From Spirochaetaceae bacterium (GTDB taxonomy: Bacteria > Spirochaetota > Spirochaetia > CADAEX01): 11,559 bases of DNA. The translations under genes were made by a program, and so were the position numbers. The notes under the pieces were generated by a model. It saw only the letters and a list, made by a program, of their open reading frames with translations, did not search any database and had not been told where the DNA came from. Shown here piece by piece: positions 7,278-11,559 of this stretch (position 1 is the stretch's first letter; each line of letters opens with the position of its first letter). The stretch spans positions 1 through 11,559 of the forward strand of contig WRFK01000032.1 of the NCBI GenBank assembly GCA_009778835.1, given 5' to 3'.

Positions 7278-7697
7278 TTATTTTAGACTTTTTTTATATT
7301 TTACAACTTCCAAAACATCGCTTATCTGATTTTCTGTTTTTATATTTATTATTAAAGGTTTAAACTTCCCTATGCTTTTGTTATCTAAAAAAGATGTTTT
7401 CAATTTTTTAGATATTTTCAAATCGTTTATTCCCAAAATATTTTTTTCGGAAAAATAAAAAGTTGCTTTAATATATTTTTCCCACAGAGAAACCCAGATA
7501 ATTGTTTTCTTCTTATACGTTACTTTACAAAGCCATTTGCCATCATTATAATAGCGCCATTCAGGATTCAGACCATATTCATTGTCGGTTATTGCTTTTA
7601 AGAATTTTTCATAAACAACATAAAATTCGCCAAGTTCTTTTTTAATTATTTTTGTGTCGGGAAAAATTTCTTTATCGTTTAATAATTTATTATCCAT
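7278..7697 (-). CDS. DUF3788-like small protein
   Basis: The 139-residue cytoplasmic protein is Lys-rich. It opens with an acidic/hydrophobic helix around ELGEFYVVYEKFLKAI. Next comes a PEWRYYNDGKWLCKVTYKKKTIIW segment, in which Trp-rich beta strands pair with basic ones, and a late DLKISKKLKT helix. The order helix, W..y.....W, basic strand, aromatic strand and F.(F)..K matches the uncharacterised DUF3788 family, whose members are about this length. No function is known to me. AGGAAG precedes the ATG by about five bases. It lies 74 bases downstream of the flavoprotein gene on the same strand and may share its transcript. Confidence 0.65.
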   Translation of the reverse strand: MDNKLLNDKEIFPDTKIIKKELGEFYVVYEKFLKAITDNEYGLNPEWRYYNDGKWLCKVTYKKKTIIWVSLWEKYIKATFYFSEKNILGINDLKISKKLKTSFLDNKSIGKFKPLIINIKTENQISDVLEVVKYKKSLK

Positions 7698-7771
7698 TTT
7701 AACTTCCTGAATTTATCGGTCAATGCCCCAGCTAGACAGACCGCCAAAATAGTTTGCACAACACATCCGTT

Positions 7772-8398
7772 TCATCTTATAAAATTTGTCCGCACCCTGC
7801 CATCATGAACAGGGGAAGGAATAGTATTTCTTGTTGCATCTATTATTTTTAAAAGCCATGCCATTGCCTGCGCGCTTCTTTGTATTGTTTGCACCCCTTC
7901 TTCATCTTTAGCAGCTTCATCTTGCGCTGCCCCAAATACTATTGACCAGTATTGGGAAGGGGATATAACCATTTCAGCTAAATTAAAATAATTATTAAGC
8001 TGATGAACAACATCTACAGCTCCTGCTCTTCTCGCAATGGAAACAGAAGCGCCAACCTTGTGCTTAAAATATTTTGAGCTTGTATAAAATAACCTGTCAA
8101 GAAATGATTTCATTGTCCCTGCAATACCCGCATAATATGTTGGAGAGCCAATAATAAGGCCATCTGCTTTTCTTATAATATCCGTAGTTTTGTTTAGCAT
8201 ATCGTCGTTTATCGAACAGCGATTATTTTCAGACTGAAAACAATGTCTGCAACCAATACATCCCCTTATTTTCTGGCTGCCTATCTGAATAATCTCTGTT
8301 TCTATTTTTTCTTTTTTAAGTTCTTCGGCCATTTTGGATAAAGCAAAAAATGTATTCCCATTTTCTCTGGGGCTGCCGTTTAAAGCAATAACTTTCAT
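7772..8398 (-). CDS. Iron-sulfur flavoprotein-like NAD(P)H:FMN oxidoreductase
   Basis: The 208-residue flavodoxin-fold protein has an FMN-phosphate loop, GSPRENGNT (8-16), and an isoalloxazine loop, GSPTYYAG (84-91). Four cysteines at 47, 50, 53 and 61 give Cx2Cx2Cx7C, matching the compact motif that binds a 4Fe-4S cluster in archaeal and bacterial iron-sulfur flavoproteins (Isf). Some relatives keep a similar pattern without a cluster, so cluster binding is an inference. Isf-type enzymes reduce O2, peroxide or quinone-like acceptors, which would suit a strict or facultative anaerobe. Length is close to family norm and there is no signal peptide. The ribosome site is GGGAG with an 8-base spacer. 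It is divergent from PPK2 across a 129-base gap. Confidence 0.88.
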   Translation of the reverse strand: MKVIALNGSPRENGNTFFALSKMAEELKKEKIETEIIQIGSQKIRGCIGCRHCFQSENNRCSINDDMLNKTTDIIRKADGLIIGSPTYYAGIAGTMKSFLDRLFYTSSKYFKHKVGASVSIARRAGAVDVVHQLNNYFNLAEMVISPSQYWSIVFGAAQDEAAKDEEGVQTIQRSAQAMAWLLKIIDATRNTIPSPVHDGRVRTNFIR

Positions 8399-8456
8399 AA
8401 TAAATTCTCCCTTTTAATACAGTTTTCAATATTTAATATAACATATTATTAATGTT

Positions 8457-8484
8457 TTGTATAATTCATAGAATATGATATAAT
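8457..8484 (+). promoter_or_regulatory. Promoter of the polyphosphate kinase gene
   Basis: TTGTAT (8457-8462) and a perfect TATAAT (8479-8484) are spaced by 16 bases. Transcription would begin near 8491, leaving a leader of about 37 bases that contains the ribosome site AAAGGAT before the ATG at 8528. Confidence 0.5.
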
Positions 8485-8527
8485 ATATACCCAGTTAGTT
8501 TTACATCTTAATTCAAAGGATCAAAAA

Positions 8528-9337
8528 ATGAATATCAAAACCAGCGACTATGCAATATCTGAAAGCAAATCAGTAAAAATGGACTCTTTTTCTACCAAGT
8601 ATGATGGAAAACTCGAGAAAGAAAAAGGATTGAAGCTATTTGATGAATTATTAAAAAAGCTACAGGATTTACAGGCTCTTCTTTATGCAGATGGCTCCAA
8701 ATCGCTTCTTGTTGTTCTACAGGCAATGGATGCAGCGGGAAAAGATTCTACAATAAGAAATGTATTCGGCCCCATAAATCCGCAAGGCTGTAAAGTTGTC
8801 TCTTTTAAAAATCCAAACTCAGTAGAACTCGCACATGATTTTTTATGGCGCATTCATCAAAATGTTCCAAGAAAAGGGCATATCGGTGTATTTAACCGTT
8901 CATATTATGAAGATGTGCTTATTGTAAAAGTAAAGAATCTTGCGCCCAAGGAAACAATAAAACAACGCTATGATCATATAAATAATTTTGAATCTTTGTT
9001 AAATGATGAAGGGACAAAAATTGTAAAATTCTTTTTACATATCTCAAAGGATTACCAGAAAGAACAGCTTCAGGAAAGATTAGATATTCCAGAAAAACTA
9101 TGGAAATTTACCATGTCGGATATTGAGGAAAGAGCGTACTGGGGAGATTATCAAAACGCTTATGCAACTGTGTTTGAAAAATGTTCTTTGCCAAAGAATC
9201 CATGGTATATTGTACCGGCAGAGCGAAAGTGGTTTAGGAATCTGCTTGTTGCACAGGTTCTGGTGGAAACCCTGGAGGCAATGGATCTTAAGTATCCTAA
9301 AGCGCAAGTGGATCCCAAGCAGATTGTAATTCCTTAA
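8528..9337 (+). CDS. ppk2: Polyphosphate kinase 2 family, class III-like (polyphosphate:AMP/ADP phosphotransferase)
   Basis: The 269-residue single-domain protein has Walker A MDAAGKDST (67-75), Walker B region GVFNRSYYEDVL (120-131) and the lid segment with VKNLAPKE and later ERLDIPEKLWKF. It ends in the conserved KWFRN/LLVAQVLVETLE and a short tail. Length and the motifs HQNVPRKG and FFLHISKD match class III PPK2 enzymes such as those of Deinococcus and Meiothermus. These use polyphosphate to phosphorylate AMP to ADP and ADP to ATP. All catalytic residues appear intact. It is cytoplasmic and monocistronic, with its own promoter, and would recycle AMP at the expense of stored polyphosphate, for example in starvation. 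The class is judged from overall similarity; substrate preference needs an assay. Confidence 0.95.
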   Translation: MNIKTSDYAISESKSVKMDSFSTKYDGKLEKEKGLKLFDELLKKLQDLQALLYADGSKSLLVVLQAMDAAGKDSTIRNVFGPINPQGCKVVSFKNPNSVELAHDFLWRIHQNVPRKGHIGVFNRSYYEDVLIVKVKNLAPKETIKQRYDHINNFESLLNDEGTKIVKFFLHISKDYQKEQLQERLDIPEKLWKFTMSDIEERAYWGDYQNAYATVFEKCSLPKNPWYIVPAERKWFRNLLVAQVLVETLEAMDLKYPKAQVDPKQIVIP

Positions 9338-9363
9338 AAACAATTGATTTCTGCTAACCTCTC

Positions 9364-9443
9364 CGTCATTGCGAGTCGCTAATAGCCTCCCGTCATCGCT
9401 AATCGTTAACCGCTACGTCATTGCGAGCGTAGCGAAGCAATCC
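9364..9443. repeat. Cluster of REP-like repeats (cgtcattgcgag core)
   Basis: CGTCATTGCGAG occurs exactly at 9364-9375 and 9416-9427, with shortened CGTCAT/TGTCAT fragments at 9391 and about 9448. The second copy extends to a fuller element (9416-9443) with TTGC and GCAA arms around GAGCGTAGCGAA. Closely similar 'cattgcgag...gaagcaatcc' elements are scattered as intergenic repeats in many bacterial genomes. The first copy looks eroded. They may mark past insertion or REP-type mobilisation. Confidence 0.7.
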
Positions 9444-9519
9444 ATTTGTCATCGGACTACATCTATGCTGCAATCTTGCCTATGGCTGAGCCGCTCTCGC
9501 TAAGTTTTCACTTATACAT

Positions 9520-9559
9520 TATGGAGTACAGAGGTTTGAAAAAATTAGGTACTCCATAC
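9520..9559. repeat. 10-bp inverted repeat with 20-base spacer
   Basis: TATGGAGTAC (9520-9529) pairs exactly with GTACTCCATA (9550-9559). There is no T-run on either side, so it is not a standard terminator, although it lies 32 bases past the stop of the minus-strand ORF6N gene. It could be a recombination or insertion-end remnant. Confidence 0.5.
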
Positions 9560-9590
9560 CCTGCTGGAAGTTCCCTCCCCATATGCAATA

Positions 9591-10121
9591 TTATTTTCTT
9601 TTGACTATATGTTTTATATTCATTACAGCCAGATTTATTTCAAAACTTGTTTCTGTTTCGGAAATATTTAAAAAATCACCTAAAATGTCAGAAATAATTT
9701 CTCCGCTTTTTTGCATGAGTGGTTTCTTTTCTTCTTCTGTTGTCTTTTTTCCCAATTCACCAACAGTTCTTGTCAATTCACGGATTTTTGTAAAAGTTTC
9801 AATTATTGCCACAGTTGTCTCCGTTGCCTGCGGGCTTTTAAGTATTGTGGCAAGCATATACAAACCCTTTTCAGCAAATGCTTTTAGTGGAACGTATGAA
9901 TGCTTTAATGAATTGAACTGGTCAAAATTTTTGACCAGTTCAATTTTCTCTTTTTTATTTACAGTAATTATATATCCTTTTGGAAACTTATCCGGATTAT
10001 TTTTGACTGCCTGATTTACTTCCTTAGTCCCTACTCCATATAAAAAAGCAACATCACAATCTAACAAAGCTTTTATTCCACGAATTTCAATTATTTTTGA
10101 ATCAACATCAACAGTACGCAT
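9591..10121 (-). CDS. ORF6N-domain protein (phage/plasmid-type DNA-binding)
   Basis: The 176-residue protein has an N-terminal ORF6N domain (about 10-95). It begins IIEIRGIKALLDCDVAFLYGV, continues with a helix around TKEVNQAVKNN and FPKGYII, and closes with AFAEKGLYMLATIL, the family's conserved alpha-beta signature. A helix with SPQATETTVAIIETFTKIREL follows, then a Glu/Lys-rich, probably coiled-coil tail. ORF6N and KilA-N domains are DNA-binding modules spread by phages and integrative elements; lone chromosomal copies are common and mostly uncharacterised. The ribosome site is AAGGA at a long spacing of about 14 bases, overlapping the end of a start-less upstream frame. A 17-bp palindrome lies within the coding sequence (residues about 60-71). 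Accessory flanks support acquisition by transfer. Confidence 0.88.
   Translation of the reverse strand: MRTVDVDSKIIEIRGIKALLDCDVAFLYGVGTKEVNQAVKNNPDKFPKGYIITVNKKEKIELVKNFDQFNSLKHSYVPLKAFAEKGLYMLATILKSPQATETTVAIIETFTKIRELTRTVGELGKKTTEEEKKPLMQKSGEIISDILGDFLNISETETSFEINLAVMNIKHIVKRK
9911..9945. repeat. Perfect 17-bp palindrome inside the ORF6N gene
   Basis: AATTGAACTGGTCAAAA (9911-9927) and its exact reverse complement (9929-9945) flank a single T. On the coding strand it spans codons around ELVKNFDQFN. The inner 17 bases (9920-9936) match a second palindrome upstream of the gene. It would form a very stable hairpin in the mRNA or a cruciform in DNA. Confidence 0.85.
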
Positions 10122-10245
10122 ATTTTTACTACTATTCCTTTTGTTTTAAGATATTTATAAATCTCTGGACATATTTACTAAGAATATTTGCTTGTTGATT
10201 CAGAATTCGAGATATTTTTATCACAAATTTATTACTATGGACAAG

Positions 10246-10272
10246 TTTAAGGTTCCAATTTGGTACCTTAAA
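10246..10272. promoter_or_regulatory. Imperfect palindrome upstream of ORF6N
   Basis: TTTAAGGT-T-CCAA (10246-10258) mirrors TTGG-T-ACCTTAAA (10260-10272) with one T-T mismatch and a one-base centre, giving 12 of 13 pairs. It lies about 125-150 bases before the ORF6N start and could be a dimeric-regulator site. Confidence 0.35.
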
Positions 10273-10329
10273 AAAAGATATTAGAAAAATTAAACAATGC
10301 AAATAACGACAAACGAGTGAAAGGAATGT

Positions 10330-10356
10330 TTTGTGGTCGAAATTTTCGACCGCAAA
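10330..10356. promoter_or_regulatory. Palindrome sharing its core with the one in the ORF6N gene
   Basis: TTTG-T-GGTCGAAA and TTTCGACC-G-CAAA pair around a single T (12 Watson-Crick pairs plus one G-T). The inner 17 bases (10335-10351) are GGTCGAAATTTTCGACC, differing from 9920-9936 only at two positions that change together to keep the symmetry. It lies about 210 bases upstream of ORF6N. Confidence 0.5.
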
Positions 10357-10493
10357 CTTTGCATCTCACTTCTATATAAAATTACTAGTTATTTGGGAAG
10401 AGATATATAATCCCATTCTTAATTTCCTCGAATTCGGGGGAATTAAAAGTCAGTATAGCCTACTGTCAGGTAATTAATAACGCTCAGGCATCA

Positions 10494-10532
10494 GGGGCTA
10501 CAGCTTAACGCTTTCGCCCCACGATGCCATCG
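10494..10532. repeat. GC-rich hairpins just past the lipoprotein stop codon
   Basis: Two inverted repeats sit within 50 bases downstream of the minus-strand stop: CGATG-C-CATCG (10522-10532) and GGGGC/GCCCC (10494-10498 and 10516-10520, 17-base loop, which includes a GCGAAAGC mini-hairpin sequence on the minus strand). There is no T-run, so they are not a typical terminator. A hairpin just after the variable region is a feature of DGR target genes, although those usually have a longer stem and a 4-base loop. Confidence 0.5.
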
Positions 10533-10538
10533 CAGTGA

Positions 10539-11444
10539 TTAGCGGCGCACCAGCCGGAAGCCAATGCCGTGGTTCCCGTACCAAGGCCCGACGATGTCCC
10601 GATAAGCAGACCGAGCGTGCTGAGCAACATGGTTCCAACAACCACCCCGTATCACACGGTTGGTGCCAGAAGCAGGTCCTTCGGGGTCTGTAACTGCTCC
10701 TTCATAAGCATCATACCAGTCCCAGCACCATTCATACACATTCCCATGCATGTCATATAAGCCCCAGGGATTAGGTAGTTTTTTCCCTACTTCATGGGTC
10801 ATATCGCCTGAATTAACATCATACCACATATAATCAGGATTCGCTGTATTGCCATAACTATAGGCTGTTGTTGTCCCTGTCCTGCAAGCATATTCCCACT
10901 CTGCCTCTGTAGGGAGTCTATAGCCATTTGCATCCCAGTTTACTGTTACAGCATCCCATGCTGGATTATTGCTTGTTGGAATTGGACCCCACCCATCTGG
11001 ATTGGTTGTCCCTGATATTGTATATACTGGATTAAGCCTTTCTTCTATACTTAGCTTATTGCAGAACACTATTGCATCATACCAGCTTAACTGTTCAACA
11101 GGCAGTTTGTTTGAATTCCCTTCCGGAGATGTAGTAAAATAACTTGGATTACTACCCATTACTGCCTGGTATTGCTCCTGTGTTACGGCATACTTTGCCA
11201 TGTAAAACCCTTTTGTTAACCGTACTTGATGTTGATCTTCATTAGTGGCAGGATCTTCACCAACAGGGCTTCCCATGGTAAAGGTTCCAGGCTTTATCCA
11301 TTCAAACCCGGGAATTCGTGGTAGGTCTTTATCCTTATCCTTATCTTTTTCCAGTTTATCAAGGATATCTTTCATCCATGGGTTTTCGCAGGAAGTTAGC
11401 GTTACCATACATGTTGACAAAATCACGAGTATAGCTATAAACAA
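10539..11444 (-). CDS. Surface lipoprotein with FGE-sulfatase (SUMF1)/C-type-lectin fold; DGR-target-like C terminus
   Basis: From the first usable in-frame codon, TTG at 11442-11444, the protein has 301 residues: a hydrophobic signal, lipobox LTSC (lipid-bearing Cys 19), a charged (Lys-Asp)4 linker (33-40) and an FGE/SUMF1 domain from PGFEWI (45). Landmarks are GTFTMGS, YAVTQEQYQAVMGSNP, PVEQLSWYDAIVFCNKLS, GYRLPTEAEWEYACR, NPWGLYDMHGNVYEWCWDWY and a final GGCWNHVAQHARSAYR...GIGFRLVRR. The two catalytic cysteines of true formylglycine-generating enzymes are not in place, so a ligand-binding lectin-type role is likelier. The TTG start lacks a ribosome site and gives a signal with no positive charge. 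The frame stays open upstream through SKKNYK, the CAAT repeat tract and to the window edge, so the true start is probably further up. It should be tethered to a membrane, possibly surface exposed. G+C rises to about 60% at the 3' end. Confidence 0.85.
   Translation of the reverse strand: MFIAILVILSTCMVTLTSCENPWMKDILDKLEKDKDKDKDLPRIPGFEWIKPGTFTMGSPVGEDPATNEDQHQVRLTKGFYMAKYAVTQEQYQAVMGSNPSYFTTSPEGNSNKLPVEQLSWYDAIVFCNKLSIEERLNPVYTISGTTNPDGWGPIPTSNNPAWDAVTVNWDANGYRLPTEAEWEYACRTGTTTAYSYGNTANPDYMWYDVNSGDMTHEVGKKLPNPWGLYDMHGNVYEWCWDWYDAYEGAVTDPEGPASGTNRVIRGGCWNHVAQHARSAYRDIVGPWYGNHGIGFRLVRR
10542..10670 (-). other. Candidate variable region (VR-like) at the lipoprotein 3' end
   Basis: The last ~43 codons are about 60% G+C against 35-40% in the rest of the gene. 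They follow the VR pattern of FGE-fold DGR targets: constant R-V-I-R-G-G, W, A-R-S-A, R, G-F-R-L-V-R, alternating with varied residues where templates usually carry Asn codons. The varied codons are mostly NNC or NNT (CAT, GTT, CAC, TAT, GAC, ATC, GTC, TAC), as expected from mutated AAC/AAT. No template repeat or reverse transcriptase is in the window, so this rests on pattern alone. Confidence 0.4.
11326..11350 (-). repeat. Hexanucleotide repeat encoding the Lys-Asp linker
   Basis: About four imperfect copies of GATAAG/GATAAA on the coding strand specify alternating Lys-Asp between the lipid anchor and the folded domain. Being six bases long, copy changes would alter linker length without shifting the frame. 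Confidence 0.7.
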
Positions 11445-11476
11445 TATTTTATAATTTTTTTTACTTAAAAGAGTAG

Positions 11477-11541
<65 letters not shown>

Positions 11542-11559
11542 AGTGGCCAAAATTCGGTA

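Larger units (their letters stand above)
9338..9590. other. Gene-free spacer with degenerate repeats
   Basis: I see no convincing reading frame in these 253 bases. The left half is unusually GC-balanced for the window and full of related 'cgtcat-' fragments; the right half carries a 10-bp inverted repeat. It separates the housekeeping-looking genes on the left from the accessory-looking genes on the right. Confidence 0.6.
10132..10365 (-). pseudogene. Possible gene remnant: start-less open frame before ORF6N
   Basis: On the minus strand 77 codons run without a stop from after a TGA (10366-10368) to TAG (10132-10134), with no ATG or usable GTG/TTG near the beginning. The stop lies 10 bases before the ORF6N ATG and the putative ribosome site AAGGA sits in its last codons, as between operon genes. 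It contains V-E-N-F-D at the palindrome, matching V-K-N-F-D in ORF6N, and ends in a Lys/Gln-rich helix. It could be a decayed paralog or a chance frame in AT-rich DNA. Confidence 0.25.
10122..10538. other. Long region without an intact gene, upstream of ORF6N and downstream of the lipoprotein gene
   Basis: No complete gene is visible in these 417 bases. The region holds a start-less 77-codon minus-strand frame next to ORF6N, two palindromes (10246-10272 and 10330-10356) and AT-rich sequence. From about 10485 a GC-rich tail continues the composition of the lipoprotein gene's 3' end. The ORF6N promoter must lie here, but I cannot pick a clear -35/-10 pair. Confidence 0.6.

Noticed and set aside
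9583..10014. Plus-strand 143-codon hydrophobic frame
   Set aside because: Exactly antisense to the ORF6N gene; its hydrophobicity comes from complementing Lys/Glu-rich codons.
9338..10538. DGR template repeat or reverse transcriptase near the lipoprotein
   Set aside because: I looked for a second copy of the 3' end and for a reverse transcriptase with its YxDD motif; neither is in the window.
11326..11350. Second phase-variation tract (GATAAG repeats)
   Set aside because: Units are six bases, so copy changes keep the frame; few and imperfect copies.
10539..11444. Active formylglycine-generating enzyme
   Set aside because: The C-terminal cysteine pair needed for catalysis is not in its usual place and no sulfatase gene is nearby; a lectin-like binding role fits better.

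Overview
The window is AT-rich (roughly one third G+C by eye). It looks like a stretch of spirochaete chromosome, most likely Treponema or a close relative. The case rests on a lipoprotein beginning after an LTSC lipobox with Cys-Glu-Asn-Pro-Trp and carrying a sulfatase-modifying-factor/C-type-lectin fold, on several small exported proteins, on a lone ORF6N gene and on the base composition. This is an inference from style; no ribosomal RNA or other marker gene is present.

Layout. 1-147 is the end of an unrecognised gene. A good sigma-70 promoter then drives two tandem tRNAs (Pro-TGG, Arg-TCT) that end at an intrinsic terminator. 489-3119 is a tight four-gene minus-strand cluster: a CaCA-type cation/Ca2+ exchanger first, then an exported PsbP/DcrB-like protein, a small CxxC protein and a class I methyltransferase. 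3188-4303 (+) is an orphan D12-class adenine DNA methyltransferase. 4358-5422 (-) is a two-TM sensor with a degenerate GGDEF domain (GGVEF). 5621-6127 (-) is a small exported helical protein, facing an exported metallo-beta-lactamase-fold hydrolase (6304-7200, +). 7278-8398 (-) holds a DUF3788 protein and an iron-sulfur flavoprotein-like NAD(P)H:FMN oxidoreductase, divergent from a class III-like polyphosphate kinase 2 (8528-9337, +).

From about 9338 the sequence becomes accessory in character: REP-like 'cgtcattgcgag' repeats, an inverted repeat, an ORF6N (phage-type DNA-binding) gene containing a 17-bp palindrome whose core recurs upstream, a start-less reading frame that may be a gene remnant, and a long gene-poor stretch (10122-10538).

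The most interesting locus is at the right end: an FGE/C-type-lectin-fold lipoprotein on the minus strand (10539-11444 and probably beyond). Its 3' end is a GC-rich island resembling the variable region of diversity-generating-retroelement (DGR) targets such as Treponema TvpA. Its 5' end carries a (CAAT)12.75 tetranucleotide tract of the kind that phase-varies Haemophilus lic genes. Immediately upstream lies a near-consensus sigma-54 promoter. Together these suggest a surface ligand-binding protein that may be both switched and diversified. No reverse transcriptase or template repeat is visible in the window, so the DGR part is inference.
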